Part shown: piece by piece, positions 25,690-35,047 of the stretch | Layout of the letters: every line of letters begins with the position of its first letter | Numbering within the stretch: the first letter of the stretch is position 1 | Source of the DNA: an uncultured Caulobacteraceae bacterium | GTDB taxonomy: Bacteria > Pseudomonadota > Alphaproteobacteria > Caulobacterales > Caulobacteraceae | DNA length: 60,703 bases | NCBI GenBank assembly: GCA_903872075.1 | Contig: CAIQJF010000050.1 | Span: 1-60,703 of the forward strand | Direction: 5' to 3' | Made by a program: the position numbers and the translations under genes | The notes under the pieces: model-generated | Told to the model about the DNA's origin: nothing | Database searches by the model: none | The model's input: the letters and a program-made list of their open reading frames with translations, nothing else

Positions 25690-26973
25690 TCAGGCGAACA
25701 GGGCCGCTTCGAACCGGGCCGGGGCGTCCATCGCCGGCTTCGGCCCCAGGACGCTCACCGTCGATCGGCCGGGCCCGAGCAACAGGGGCGTCAGTGCGGC
25801 AAAATCCGCGACCGTCACGGCATCGATCGCCGCCGCCATGGCGGCGGCGCTCTGGATGCCGCCGAGGCTCAGAATCTGCGCCGCGGCCTGCTCCGCGCGG
25901 GCCGCCAGCGATTCGCGGGACATGAACAGCGACGCCTTGAGCTGGGCCTTGGACCGGGCCAGTTCGCTCGGCGTGACGTCTTGAAGCAGGGCGCGGACCT
26001 CGCGGGCCACGACCTCGCCAAGCTGGCCCGCGTCGGCCGGGGAGCAGCCGGCGTAGACGCCGAGCACACCCGCGTCCGCATAGGCTTCGGCATAGGCGTC
26101 GATCGCATAGGCAAGACCGAGCCGTTCGCGCGCCTCTTGGAACAGACGCGACGACATGCCGCCGCCGAGCGCCTCGGCGAACACCCGCGCAGCCCAATAG
26201 GCCGGGTCGGCGACGCCCGGAGCCGGCAGCAGAAAGACCAGATGCGCCTGCTCAAGACGCCGTCGCTCCGGCGCATGACCCCCGGTGAACGCCGCTGCTT
26301 CCGGCGCCGGTTCCGGGCTCGCGGGGGGTTCGCGGCCGAAGACGCTGTCAGCAAGCTTGAGAAACTGATCCTCATCCACCGCGCCAGCGACGCTGACCAC
26401 AAGGCGATCAGGCGCGTAGAGCGCCGCCCGCCAGACTTCAAGGGCGCCGGAATCGGCCGGGCCGAGGCCAGCGACGGACCCCAGAATCGGCCGCCCCAAG
26501 GCCTGATCGCGGAACGCGGCGGCCTGCGCCTGTTCGAACACCTGATCGTCAGGCGTGTCGGCGGCCTCGGCGATCTCCTGGCCCACCACGAGTTTTTCCC
26601 GGGCCAAATCCTCAGGGTCCAGGGTCGGGCGAAAAATCAGGTCCGAGATCACGTCCAGGGCCAGCGGCAGGCCGCCGCTGAGCGCGCGCACCTGGAAACT
26701 GGTGCGTTCGTGTCCCGTGGCGGCGTTGAGCTGGCCGCCATCCGCCTCGATCGCCTCGACAATCTCGCGGGCCGACCTCGACCCCGCGCCCTTGAAAACC
26801 ATGTGTTCGAGAAGATGGGACCATCCGCCGCGGGCCGGGTCTTCCCAGCGCGCGCCGCGTCCGGCGACGACGGAAACGGCCAGGGTCTCGAAACCCGCGG
26901 CTGGATCGCAGACCAGAGTCACCCCGTTGCCGAGCTGGTGGCGCCGAGGCCCCGGCGCCCGTGGCGGGGTCAT
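25690..26973 (-). CDS. M16 family zinc peptidase (mitochondrial processing peptidase-like)
   Basis: A 427-residue peptidase with the inverted zinc motif HLLEH at residues 53-57, the N-terminal GARWEDPARGGWSHLLEH segment and the downstream acidic residues of the M16 active site. The second half is the inactive M16 C-domain (SRLFQEARERLGLAYAIDAYAEAYAD). These bacterial proteins are the closest relatives of the mitochondrial processing peptidase beta subunit. Its substrate in bacteria is not established. The ATG overlaps the thrC stop codon (ATGA, 26970-26973); the thrC-M16-GNAT order is common in alphaproteobacteria. Confidence 0.93.
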   Translation of the reverse strand: MTPPRAPGPRRHQLGNGVTLVCDPAAGFETLAVSVVAGRGARWEDPARGGWSHLLEHMVFKGAGSRSAREIVEAIEADGGQLNAATGHERTSFQVRALSGGLPLALDVISDLIFRPTLDPEDLAREKLVVGQEIAEAADTPDDQVFEQAQAAAFRDQALGRPILGSVAGLGPADSGALEVWRAALYAPDRLVVSVAGAVDEDQFLKLADSVFGREPPASPEPAPEAAAFTGGHAPERRRLEQAHLVFLLPAPGVADPAYWAARVFAEALGGGMSSRLFQEARERLGLAYAIDAYAEAYADAGVLGVYAGCSPADAGQLGEVVAREVRALLQDVTPSELARSKAQLKASLFMSRESLAARAEQAAAQILSLGGIQSAAAMAAAIDAVTVADFAALTPLLLGPGRSTVSVLGPKPAMDAPARFEAALFA

Positions 26974-28367
26974 GAGGCGGCGAACGCCCGGACGTAGGTC
27001 TTCACGGCTCCGAGGTCGGCGGGCAGCCGGTCAATCTCCTCAGCCAGACCGGATCTCAGCCGCACGGCCCGTGGCGGCTCGGCCACGACACCGGCCGCCG
27101 CCGTCACGGCCTCGGGAAATTTGGCCGGATGGGCCGTGGAGACGATCACCAGCGGCGTCGCTTGCGCCCCCGTCCGAACCTTGTCCGCCCCGGCGACGGC
27201 GACGGCAGTATGGGGATCGATGACCATGCCGGTCCGCGTTCGGGTGTCGGCGATGGTGGCCGCGGTCAAGGCCTCATCCACGGCCGCCGCGACGAAGGTC
27301 TCCTGCATGGCGGCAAGCACTGCGGGAGGGGTCCGCATGGCGCCCGCCGCCCCAAAGGTTCGGAAGGCGTCGGCTGTGGCGGCGGAGTCGCGGCCGGCGC
27401 ATTCGAAGAACAGGCGTTCGAAGTTCGACGCAACCTGGATATCCATGGCCGGGCTCTGAGTGGCCTGGGCCGCGCCCCGGCGGTACTCCCCGGTCGCCAG
27501 CGCCCGGGACACGATGTCATTGGCATTGGTGGCGACGATGATCTGCGCGATCGGAAGACCCATGAGCTTGGCGGCATAGCCCGCGAAGGCGTCGCCGAAA
27601 TTGCCGGTCGGCACCGCGAAGGATACGGCGCGGCCCGGCGCGCCGAGGGCCACCGCACTGACGAAATAGTAGACGCTCTGGGCGATGATCCGGGCGAAAT
27701 TGATCGAATTGACCGCCGAGAGATTGACCTCCCCGGCGAAGGCGTCATCCGCGAACAGCGACTTGAGGATCGCCTGGCAGTCGTCAAAGTCCCCGGCCAC
27801 GGCCACGGTGCGCACATTGGCCTGGGCCGTAGTGGTCATGAACCGCCTCTGGACCTCGGAGATCCGGCCCTCGGGAAACAGCACCACGATCCGCACGTTG
27901 TCGAGGCCGGCGAAGGCTTCCACGGCGGCGCCGCCCGTATCGCCGGATGTGGCGCAGACGATGGTCATGGCGCGACCGCGCTCAGCCAGGACGTGCCCAT
28001 AGAGCCGCCCCAGGATCTGCATGGCCACGTCCTTGAACGCTAACGTGGGCCCATGGAAGAGTTCCAGCAGGAACCGGTCGGGAGCCATCTGTGTGACCGG
28101 CGTTACGGCCGGGTGATCGAAACTGGCGTAGGCCTCCGCGCACAGTCGCTCGAGCACGGCCTTCGGAATCTCGTCGCCCGCGAAGCGCCCGAGGATGTCC
28201 GCCGCCACGGCCGCATAGCTCTGTCCGGCAAAGCCGGCGATCTCCGCCGCGGTGAGCCGGGGCCAGGACACCGGATTGTAGAGGCCGCCATCCGGCGCGA
28301 GACCAGCCAGAAGCGTGTCGACGAAACCGAGAGGCGCGGCCTCGCCGCGGGTCGAAATGTATTTCAC
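26970..28367 (-). CDS. thrC: Threonine synthase
   Basis: A 465-residue PLP enzyme that converts O-phosphohomoserine to threonine. The N-terminus KYISTRGEAAPLGFVDTLLAGLAPDGGLY is the family's. PLP-binding Lys112 is in HGPTLAFKDVAMQ, and CATSGDTGGAAVEAFAGLDN and FAVPTGNFGDAFAGYAAKLMG are the phosphate-binding loops. I place the start at GTG 28367, which overlaps the surf1 stop as GTGA (28364-28367). A longer open frame extends upstream but is antisense-like and non-homologous. Its position inside the cytochrome oxidase operon means it probably lacks its own attenuator. Confidence 0.95.
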   Translation of the reverse strand: MKYISTRGEAAPLGFVDTLLAGLAPDGGLYNPVSWPRLTAAEIAGFAGQSYAAVAADILGRFAGDEIPKAVLERLCAEAYASFDHPAVTPVTQMAPDRFLLELFHGPTLAFKDVAMQILGRLYGHVLAERGRAMTIVCATSGDTGGAAVEAFAGLDNVRIVVLFPEGRISEVQRRFMTTTAQANVRTVAVAGDFDDCQAILKSLFADDAFAGEVNLSAVNSINFARIIAQSVYYFVSAVALGAPGRAVSFAVPTGNFGDAFAGYAAKLMGLPIAQIIVATNANDIVSRALATGEYRRGAAQATQSPAMDIQVASNFERLFFECAGRDSAATADAFRTFGAAGAMRTPPAVLAAMQETFVAAAVDEALTAATIADTRTRTGMVIDPHTAVAVAGADKVRTGAQATPLVIVSTAHPAKFPEAVTAAAGVVAEPPRAVRLRSGLAEEIDRLPADLGAVKTYVRAFAAS

Positions 28368-29089
28368 GGGCCTTTGAGCCTTCGCAGAAGCAGGGCGAGG
28401 TAGACGCAGAGAAGCACGGCCGCCAGGGCGAACCATGTCAGCGCGTAGACGAGATGGTTGTTGGGGATATCCTGCGGAAGCGCCGCCGGGACAACCCCCG
28501 CAGGGGCCGGCGCCTCGCTTTCGGCGGCGAGGATATAGGGCGCGGGACGGCTCAGACCACTGTCGGCGGCGACGGACCGCACCGCGGCGCGGTCGAGAAC
28601 GCGAAACACCCGCGCCCCAGATACGGAGACGGTTTCCGCCGGGCCGAGCAGCGGCCGCCCCCCCGGTTCGCGCAGAATCCCGATCGCCGACACAGGCGGC
28701 GCCACCAACGTCGCGACCGGCGCCATGGCGCCGTTGAGCGATGTCACAAGCCCCCGGTCCAGCAGAATACTGTCGAAGGGTCCGTCGACGAGCCGGCACA
28801 CACTGACCAGACGCCAGCCCACCTGGCCGTCGCGGAGCGCGTAGCGAAAAGCGTCGTGAGTGGGCGACCGTGGCGGGGCGCAGGCGACCGACACCCGGCG
28901 ATAGGCCGTGTCCCGCGGTAGGGCCAGCACCTCGGCCAGGGCGCGGGGCGGGGCGGCCTTCAGCGCCTCCACCCGGGCGAGAAGATCTGTCTTCCAGGCC
29001 AGGCGCTGAACCTGCCAGGCGCCGAGGCCCAGCAGGATGAGGAAGGCGACCGCGGCGCTGAGCGTCAGGCCGATCGGAAAACGCCTCAC
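28364..29089 (-). CDS. SURF1 family cytochrome oxidase assembly protein
   Basis: A 241-residue inner-membrane protein with a membrane helix at each end (about residues 8-27 and 208-230) and a periplasmic domain between. The hallmark segments are LGAWQVQRLAWKTDLLARV near the N-terminus, GWRLVSVCRLVDG, and the C-terminal NNHLVYALTWFALA. SURF1/Shy1 proteins help insert heme a into subunit I of aa3 oxidases. It lies in the cta operon, overlapping the DUF983 gene upstream and thrC downstream by four bases each. Confidence 0.94.
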   Translation of the reverse strand: MRRFPIGLTLSAAVAFLILLGLGAWQVQRLAWKTDLLARVEALKAAPPRALAEVLALPRDTAYRRVSVACAPPRSPTHDAFRYALRDGQVGWRLVSVCRLVDGPFDSILLDRGLVTSLNGAMAPVATLVAPPVSAIGILREPGGRPLLGPAETVSVSGARVFRVLDRAAVRSVAADSGLSRPAPYILAAESEAPAPAGVVPAALPQDIPNNHLVYALTWFALAAVLLCVYLALLLRRLKGP

Positions 29090-29460
29090 GCCCCGTCGTC
29101 CCGCCTGTGCTGGGAAGCTTTGTTGCGAATCTGCGCCGCGATCATCAGCCCCTTTACCGGGCGGAGAAGACCCATGCAGAGCGCCGCGCCGAGCGGCAGC
29201 CAGACCACCAGATGAACCCAGACGGGCGGATGGTAGGCGACTTCGGTGTAGAGGGCCGAGAAGACGATGGCGAACCCGGCGATCATGATCACGAACACCG
29301 CCGGTCCATCGCCGCTATCGGCGCCGGCCAGGGCAAAGCCGCAACCGGCGCAGACGGGTGTCAGGCTGAGGAACCCCGCGAAGAGCGGGCCCTTGCCGCA
29401 GTTCGGGCAACGGCCCAAGGCCCCCGCGAGGAAGGGATTGATGCCTGGGGCTCCGGTCAA
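29086..29460 (-). CDS. DUF983 small membrane protein
   Basis: A 124-residue protein with two membrane helices (about residues 52-70 and 80-98). Its N-terminal cytosolic part holds a zinc-ribbon-like double pair, [15 protein letters not shown] and [13 protein letters not shown]983 genes occur next to ctaE and surf1 in many alphaproteobacteria, so an oxidase assembly or copper/heme handling role is plausible but not demonstrated. The ATG overlaps the ctaE stop (29457-29460) and its stop overlaps the surf1 start (29086-29089). Confidence 0.9.
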   Translation of the reverse strand: MTGAPGINPFLAGALGRCPNCGKGPLFAGFLSLTPVCAGCGFALAGADSGDGPAVFVIMIAGFAIVFSALYTEVAYHPPVWVHLVVWLPLGAALCMGLLRPVKGLMIAAQIRNKASQHRRDDGA

Positions 29461-30332
29461 TGACCCCAGCCGGAGCCGAAGATCACGTAGATGAAGCTGA
29501 ACAGGAAGAGCCAGACCACGTCCACGAAGTGCCAGTACCAGGCGGCCGCCTCAAAGCCGAAGTGCTGCTTGGGCGTGAAGGCGCCGTTCATCAGGCGGAT
29601 CAGACAGACCGTCAGGAATATGGTGCCGATGATCACATGGAAACCGTGGAAGCCGGTGGCCATGAAGAACGACGAGCCATAGAGGCCGGCGTTGACCGCT
29701 TCCGGACCGTAGAACAACTTCTCGCTGAGGATGTGGTTGTACTCATAGGCCTGAATCAGGGTGAACATGACACCCAGAGCGATCGTCAGCGCCAGACCGA
29801 TCTTGGCGCCCTTGCGGTCGCCGGTCTGCAGGGCGTGGTGCGCCCAGGTCACAGTGGTGCCCGACAGCAGCAGGGTGAGGGTGTTGATCAGCGGCAATTC
29901 GAACGCGGGGACGGTCTCGATGCCCTTGGGCGGCCAGTTCGCCCAGGCGGTGCGCACGTCCTCGACAGAGGAATGGGCCCTGACGCCGTGGAACAGCGTC
30001 ATTTCGAAGAACACCCAGAACCAGGCCACGAAGAACATGACCTCGGAGACGATGAACAGGATCATGCCGTAGCGGAGGCCGATGGACACCACCGGCGTGT
30101 GGTCGCCATGATTGGCCTCGCGGATCACGTCCGCCCACCATCCAAAGAAGGTGAACAGGATGCCCGCGGCGCCAAGACCGAGGACCAGCCATTGCCCCTT
30201 CGGGATGCCGAACAGCCCCTTGAGGCCGATCACAAGACCCAGAGCGAGAACAACCGCCGCCGCAGAGCCCACCAGGGGCCAGGGACTGGGGTTAACCAGA
30301 TGATAGTCGTGCTTGACGCCTTCGTGGGCCAT
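29457..30332 (-). CDS. ctaE: Cytochrome c oxidase subunit III
   Basis: A 291-residue membrane protein with seven predicted helices. Family features include [20 protein letters not shown] at the N-terminus, [19 protein letters not shown] with its conserved Glu, TVTWAHHAL, and [14 protein letters not shown]; it ends [19 protein letters not shown]. Subunit III stabilises the aa3 oxidase and supports proton uptake. It follows ctaG after 76 bases, the longest internal gap in this operon. A promoter-like pair overlaps the end of ctaG (30408-30437), so it may have its own transcript. Confidence 0.97.
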   Translation of the reverse strand: MAHEGVKHDYHLVNPSPWPLVGSAAAVVLALGLVIGLKGLFGIPKGQWLVLGLGAAGILFTFFGWWADVIREANHGDHTPVVSIGLRYGMILFIVSEVMFFVAWFWVFFEMTLFHGVRAHSSVEDVRTAWANWPPKGIETVPAFELPLINTLTLLLSGTTVTWAHHALQTGDRKGAKIGLALTIALGVMFTLIQAYEYNHILSEKLFYGPEAVNAGLYGSSFFMATGFHGFHVIIGTIFLTVCLIRLMNGAFTPKQHFGFEAAAWYWHFVDVVWLFLFSFIYVIFGSGWGH

Positions 30333-30407
30333 GTCGCGGTTCGAGCCTTCTTAAACCCCTGAAGGAGCCCCCCGCCGGCGGACCCCCTGAGTGAAAAAAT
30401 CGATGGT

Positions 30408-30437
30408 GCTATAGCCCCGCCCTGACCCGTCCGCCAA
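30408..30437 (-). promoter_or_regulatory. Possible internal promoter ahead of ctaE
   Basis: On the minus strand, TTGGCGG (30437-30431), a 15-base spacer and GCTATAGC (30415-30408) match the Caulobacter housekeeping pattern except for one -35 base, the last -10 W position and a slightly long spacer. The -10 box contains the TAG stop codon of ctaG. It would give ctaE-DUF983-surf1-thrC a transcript separate from ctaC-ctaG. Confidence 0.4.
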
Positions 30438-31029
30438 GAGGCGAAGCGGTTCCGGGCGCGGCGCGCGCCTGTTTGCTGGCTCCCTCGCCAACGACGGCGG
30501 GGAAGAATGTGTAGGAGAGCGTTATCTCGCCCTGTCCCTTGGTGTCGCGGTCTTCCGCATAGCGGCGATCGACGGTGTAGACGACAGGGAACTCCACGCT
30601 CTGCCCCGGGGCCAGAGTCTGGTTCTTGAAACAGAAGCACTCGAGCTTCGAGAAATAGGGACCGGCGGTTTCAGGCAGGACGTTGAACAGCGCGCGACCG
30701 GTCAGCGTCTTGTGGCTGATGTTGGTGGCGCGGAAGAAGGCCAGCTTGTTCTCGCCAAGATGAACGGTCTGCCGCGCCTGCACCGGCTCAAAGCGCCAAT
30801 CGATGCCATTTACGTTGGTGTCGAAGCGCACCGAGACGGTCTTATCCGACACCCGTGTCACGGCGCCGGCATCCGCACGACGAACCGTGCCGTTGAAGCC
30901 CGTCGCCTGGCAGAAGGCGCGATAGAAGGGCACAGCTGCGAAAGCCGCGCCGACCATAAGCACGAAGACGCCGGCGCAGATCAGCGCCAGACGGGCGTTA
31001 CGCGCGGCGGGGTCAGTGGATGCCGGCAT
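30409..31029 (-). CDS. ctaG: Cytochrome c oxidase assembly protein CtaG (Cox11)
   Basis: A 206-residue copper chaperone anchored by one N-terminal membrane helix (about residues 13-32), with an immunoglobulin-like periplasmic domain. The copper-binding motif is KLECFCFKNQTL. Other Cox11 signatures are VPFYRAFCQATGFNGTV, GRALFNVLPETAGPYF, PVVYTVD and ITLSYTFF. It delivers copper to the CuB site of subunit I. The C-terminal ~20 residues are a non-conserved Ala/Gly tail. The start overlaps the preceding 48-codon gene by 17 bases. Confidence 0.96.
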   Translation of the reverse strand: MPASTDPAARNARLALICAGVFVLMVGAAFAAVPFYRAFCQATGFNGTVRRADAGAVTRVSDKTVSVRFDTNVNGIDWRFEPVQARQTVHLGENKLAFFRATNISHKTLTGRALFNVLPETAGPYFSKLECFCFKNQTLAPGQSVEFPVVYTVDRRYAEDRDTKGQGEITLSYTFFPAVVGEGASKQARAAPGTASPLGGRVRAGL

Positions 31030-31159
31030 TGCCGCTGATCTTGGCGACGGTAATGGCGAACACCAAGGCGACGAAAGCCAGCAGAGCCACGGCCAGCACC
31101 CAGTTCCGGCCCCGGCGCGCCCGGGCCGCCTCGGGTGATTCGTTGTAGGGGTTGCTCAT
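31013..31159 (-). CDS. coxF: Small CoxF-like membrane protein of the oxidase operon
   Basis: A 48-residue open frame that small-ORF cut-offs would miss: [20 protein letters not shown], then a single membrane helix VLAVALLAFVALVFAITVAK and a short tail ISGNAGIH. Its ATG overlaps the ctaB stop (ATGA, 31156-31159) and its end overlaps ctaG by 17 bases. Small single-helix CoxF proteins occur at this exact place, between ctaB and ctaG, in many alphaproteobacterial operons. Overlaps at both ends, a positive-inside charge pattern and position make it very likely real. Its role, presumably in oxidase assembly or stability, is not established. Confidence 0.85.
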   Translation of the reverse strand: MSNPYNESPEAARARRGRNWVLAVALLAFVALVFAITVAKISGNAGIH

Positions 31160-32157
31160 GGATGCAGGCCCAGACGGGCGACGATGGGCAGCCGTTCGAC
31201 CAGCAGCGCCGCGAACAGGGCGAACAAATAGAGCAACGAAAAAGCGAAGAGATCGCGGGCCGGGCGCGCGGCCGCGCGGACGTCGTACAGACCTTCCTTG
31301 CGTCCTTCCGGCATCGGCGGTGCGGGGTCACCCGCCTGGCTGAACGCCAGCCGGATGGCCAGAACGACGATCCCAAGCCCGCCAAGGGCCGAGACCGCCA
31401 GATAGATCGGACCGCCCAGACCGGTGAAGGCCGGGGCAACGCCCAGCGGGGCGAGGAAGAGGCTGTAGGCGAGAATTTGCCGGCGGGTCGAGGCCACGCC
31501 CTTGACGACCGGCATCATAGGTACGCCCGCCTCGGCGTAGTCGATCTTGGTGTAGAGCGACAGCGCCCAGAAATGCGGAGGCGTCCAGAAGAACACCAGG
31601 GCCACCAGCAGCCAGGCGTTGAGCGGCGCGGTTCCCGATGCGGCCGCCCATCCCACCACCGGCGGCAACGCCCCGGCGAGGCCGCCGATGACGATGTTCT
31701 GCGGGGTCCGGCGCTTCAGCCAGAGCGTATAGACGACGGCGTAGAAGAGGATCGTGAAGGCGAGCAGTCCGGCGGACAGCCAGTTGATGGCCAGACCCAT
31801 GATCCCGACGGAAAACAATGACAGGGCGATTCCCATGGCCAGAGCGTCGGCCGCCGTGACCTTACCGGCCGGGACGGCGCGACGCTTCGTCCGCTTCATC
31901 AGGGCGTCGATATCCGCGTCGTAGGCCATATTCAGGGCCGCGGACCCGCCCGCCCCCACCGCGATGCAGAGGATCGCGACGGCAGCCAACAGCGGATTCA
32001 TCGGCGCGCCGGCGCACACCAGGCCCGTAATGGCCGTGAAGACCACCAGGGACATGACCCGCGGTTTGAGCAGCGACAGGTAGTCCTGCCACCGCGCCGC
32101 CTCCGTGATCGGGAGGACGGCGGGCCCCGCGGCCGGGTTCAGAGCGGAAGCGGTCAA
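31156..32157 (-). CDS. ctaB: Protoheme IX farnesyltransferase (heme O synthase)
   Basis: A 333-residue UbiA-superfamily prenyltransferase with about nine membrane helices that adds farnesyl to heme b to make heme O, the precursor of heme a. The Mg-diphosphate motif is [39 protein letters not shown] and [10 protein letters not shown] are also family features. The start appears to be TTG 32157, overlapping the ctaD stop as TTGA. A longer frame to 32226 would overlap ctaD by 70 bases with no homology. It supplies cofactor to the oxidase encoded around it. Confidence 0.94.
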   Translation of the reverse strand: MTASALNPAAGPAVLPITEAARWQDYLSLLKPRVMSLVVFTAITGLVCAGAPMNPLLAAVAILCIAVGAGGSAALNMAYDADIDALMKRTKRRAVPAGKVTAADALAMGIALSLFSVGIMGLAINWLSAGLLAFTILFYAVVYTLWLKRRTPQNIVIGGLAGALPPVVGWAAASGTAPLNAWLLVALVFFWTPPHFWALSLYTKIDYAEAGVPMMPVVKGVASTRRQILAYSLFLAPLGVAPAFTGLGGPIYLAVSALGGLGIVVLAIRLAFSQAGDPAPPMPEGRKEGLYDVRAAARPARDLFAFSLLYLFALFAALLVERLPIVARLGLHP

Positions 32158-33839
32158 TGGCTCTCGGCGTGGATGATCGGCAGTTCGTTGAACTGGTGGA
32201 ACGGCGGGGGAGAGGACAGGGTCCATTCCAAGGTCGTGGCGCCTTCACCCCAGGGATTGGCCCGGGCCGGACGGCGGCGGACCATCGCCTCGAGCAGCAC
32301 GATCAGGAACACGCCCAGGCCGACCAGGGTGATGGCGTAGCCGTAGGAGGAGATCTTGTTCCAGAAGGCGAACGCGGTGGGATAGTCCACGGTCCGGCGC
32401 GGCATGCCCTGGAGACCCAGGAAGTGCTGCGGGAAGAAGATGATGTTCACGCCAACGAAGGTGATCCAGAAGTGGGTGTTGGCGAGGAACTCGTTGTAGC
32501 GAACCCCCCACATCTTCTCGAACCAGTAGTAGAACCCGGCGAACACCGCGAACACCGCCCCGAGGCTCAGCACGTAGTGGAAGTGCGCCACCACGTAGTA
32601 GGAGTCGTGCAGGGAGTAGTCGATGCCGGCGTTGGCCAGCACCACACCGGTCACGCCGCCGACGGTGAACAGGAAGATGAAGCCGATCGCCCAAAGCATG
32701 GGCGCCTTGAACTCGATGGAGCCGCCCCACATCGTGGCGATCCAGGAGAACACCTTCACCCCGGTCGGGACGGCGATGACCATGGTCGCGGCCACGAAAT
32801 AGGCCTGCAGATTGATCGGCATGCCCACGGTGAACATGTGGTGAGCCCACACGATGAAGCCGAGGAAGCCGATGGCCACCATGGCGTAGGCCATGGCGAG
32901 GTAGCCGAAGACCGGCTTGTTGGAGAACGTCGAGACGATGTGGCTGATCATGCCGAAGCCGGGCAGGATCAGGATGTACACCTCGGGGTGACCGAAGAAC
33001 CAGAACAGATGCTGGAACATGGTCGGATCGCCGCCGCCGGCCGCATCGAAGAAGTGGGTCCCGAAGTTGCGGTCGGTGAGCAGCATGGTGATCGCGCCGG
33101 CCAGGACGGGCAGGGAGAGCAGCAGCAGGAACACCGTGACCAGGATCGACCAGACGAACAGGGGCATGCGGTGCAGGGTCATGCCCGGCGCGCGCATATT
33201 GAAGATCGTGGTGATGAAGTTGATGGCGCCGAGGATCGAGCTGGCGCCGGCGAGGTGGACCGAGAGGATCGCGCAGTCCATGGCCGGCCCCGTGTGGCCG
33301 ATGGTGGAGAGCGGCGGGTACAGGGTCCAGCCGCCGCCGAAGCCACGACCTGGGCCGCCGTCGACGAAGACGGACGTGATCAGCAGCACATAGGACGAGA
33401 CCAGCAGCCAGAAGCTGATGTTGTTCATGCGCGGGAACGCCATGTCAGGCGCCCCGATCATCAGGGGTACGAACCAGTTGCCGAACCCGCCGATCATGGC
33501 GGGCATGACCATGAAGAAGATCATGATCAGGGCGTGGCCGGTGACCACCACATAGTAGCCATGCTTGGTCTGCTCGATCAGCCCCATCAGGTTGATCGCG
33601 GAATTGGGAGAGAAGATCTGCAATCCGGGCGCGGCAAGCTCCCAGCGGATCAGGCCGGAAAACAGCGCGCCCACGATCCCGGCCTGAATGGCGAACAGGA
33701 TGTAGAGGGTGCCGATGTCCTTATGGTTGGTGGACAGGAACCAGCGCGTGAAGAAGCCCGGCGCGCCGCCATGCGAATCATGTCCGCCGGCGGCGTGAGC
33801 GTGAGCCTCGCGTCCGTGGGTGTCGGCAATATTGGCCAT
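32154..33839 (-). CDS. ctaD: Cytochrome c oxidase subunit I (aa3-type)
   Basis: A 561-residue heme-copper oxidase core with twelve membrane helices. Heme a and a3/CuB ligands appear in [36 protein letters not shown] (His-Tyr pair), [11 protein letters not shown] and [14 protein letters not shown]. The N-terminus has a His-rich tail ([13 protein letters not shown]) before [18 protein letters not shown]. The start is ATG 33839 with GGGAG upstream; the frame's longer extension to 33971 runs into ctaC and is not real. Together with ctaC and ctaE it reduces oxygen and pumps protons. Confidence 0.98.
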   Translation of the reverse strand: MANIADTHGREAHAHAAGGHDSHGGAPGFFTRWFLSTNHKDIGTLYILFAIQAGIVGALFSGLIRWELAAPGLQIFSPNSAINLMGLIEQTKHGYYVVVTGHALIMIFFMVMPAMIGGFGNWFVPLMIGAPDMAFPRMNNISFWLLVSSYVLLITSVFVDGGPGRGFGGGWTLYPPLSTIGHTGPAMDCAILSVHLAGASSILGAINFITTIFNMRAPGMTLHRMPLFVWSILVTVFLLLLSLPVLAGAITMLLTDRNFGTHFFDAAGGGDPTMFQHLFWFFGHPEVYILILPGFGMISHIVSTFSNKPVFGYLAMAYAMVAIGFLGFIVWAHHMFTVGMPINLQAYFVAATMVIAVPTGVKVFSWIATMWGGSIEFKAPMLWAIGFIFLFTVGGVTGVVLANAGIDYSLHDSYYVVAHFHYVLSLGAVFAVFAGFYYWFEKMWGVRYNEFLANTHFWITFVGVNIIFFPQHFLGLQGMPRRTVDYPTAFAFWNKISSYGYAITLVGLGVFLIVLLEAMVRRRPARANPWGEGATTLEWTLSSPPPFHQFNELPIIHAESH

Positions 33840-33864
33840 GGTGCTTTTCTCCCTCGAACTACGC

Positions 33865-34752
33865 TTAACGAACCGCGGCCGTGGCCGGGGCCGCCGTGGT
33901 GGCGGCCGGCGCAGGCGCCGCGGCGGGGACAACGGCCGGCTTCGGCGCCTTGCTGGCGACCCAGGCGTCAAACTCCGGCTGGGTAACCACCTTCACCTCG
34001 ATGGGCATGTAGGCGTGATTGATGCCGCAGAGCTGTGAGCACTGGCCATAGAAGGTGCCGGTGCGGTCTGCCTTGAACCAGGTCTGGTTCAGGCGACCCG
34101 GAATGGCGTCGATCTTTATGCCGAAGGCCGGCACCGAGAAGGAGTGGATCACATCCTCGGCGGTCACCTGAACCCGGACAACCTTGCCGACCGGCGCCAC
34201 GAGCGGCGCGCTGGAGGCCAGCAGATAGGGGGCATGGGCGTTAGCGGCCTCGGTCTCGGTCATCGGCACCGAGGTGTAGGCGGCGACCTTCTGGTCGGGA
34301 TATTCGTAGTCCCAGTTCCACTGCCGGCCCACGACCTTCACGGTCAGATCGGGCTTGGGCATGTCGTGCTCTTCAAAGAGCAGCTTGAACGAGAAGATGG
34401 CGATGAACATCAGGATCAGGACGGGAACGACGGTCCACGCCACCTCGATCGGGGTGTTATGGCTGAATTTCGCCGGAACCGGGTTCGAGCGCTTGTTGAA
34501 GCGCACCATCACAACGATCAGCAGCACCAGCACCAACAGCACGATGCCGACGATGATCGGCAGCAGGATGTTGTCATGGAAGCTGATGACGTCACGCCGG
34601 ATCTGCGACGCCGCCGGCTGCAAATCCATGCCGCCGTCGGTCGGCTGACCCACGAGTGTGTCGGCCAGGGCGTGGCCGGCGAAAACCAGGCCGGCAACGG
34701 AGGCCGAGACCCCGGCCGCCAGTCGCCTCATCCGCGAAAAACCAGACTGCAT
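33865..34752 (-). CDS. ctaC: Cytochrome c oxidase subunit II
   Basis: About 295 residues. A signal peptide ([24 protein letters not shown]) precedes two membrane helices ([18 protein letters not shown] and [19 protein letters not shown]). The periplasmic cupredoxin domain carries the binuclear CuA ligands in [20 protein letters not shown] and the electron-entry motif [13 protein letters not shown]. It receives electrons from cytochrome c. An Ala/Pro-rich tail ends the protein. The ATG at 34752 has GAGAGG close by; an alternative ATG lies at 34731. It is the first gene of the minus-strand cta operon, with 25 bases to ctaD. Confidence 0.97.
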   Translation of the reverse strand: MQSGFSRMRRLAAGVSASVAGLVFAGHALADTLVGQPTDGGMDLQPAASQIRRDVISFHDNILLPIIVGIVLLVLVLLIVVMVRFNKRSNPVPAKFSHNTPIEVAWTVVPVLILMFIAIFSFKLLFEEHDMPKPDLTVKVVGRQWNWDYEYPDQKVAAYTSVPMTETEAANAHAPYLLASSAPLVAPVGKVVRVQVTAEDVIHSFSVPAFGIKIDAIPGRLNQTWFKADRTGTFYGQCSQLCGINHAYMPIEVKVVTQPEFDAWVASKAPKPAVVPAAAPAPAATTAAPATAAVR

Positions 34753-35047
34753 GTTCCTCTCGGTCCGTTCCGCCGGGACAGCCGCCCCCGAATGATCCGG
34801 AGACGCGCCTCGCCGACACGCAAATAGAGCCAGGAGCGGCGCCGGCACGCTGCCGTAGGAGCCTATGCTCCCTTACCACCCCGTAATGTCGGGCGGTGCA
34901 TACGCGGATAGCACCGCCTTGCCAAGACGGTTGCGCTGGAAGCGGCGGGCTCGACGCCCGAAGCCCGATGTGGTCATTTCATGGGCGGGACGGAGCCCCT
35001 ATTTACGCTGGCCGCCCCCCTCCTTCGCCCGACGACGAGTCTCACCC
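34753..35047. promoter_or_regulatory. Divergent control region between ctaC and tldD (295 bases)
   Basis: This gap must contain promoters for both the oxidase operon and tldD. It holds a short palindrome GGAGC-CTAT-GCTCC (34858-34871) and, nearer tldD, a stem CGGGCT/AGCCCG (34946-34967) that would lie in the tldD leader. Two CTATTT sequences (one on each strand) could be -10 boxes, but I see no convincing -35 partner. No open frame of coding character is evident. Confidence 0.4.
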
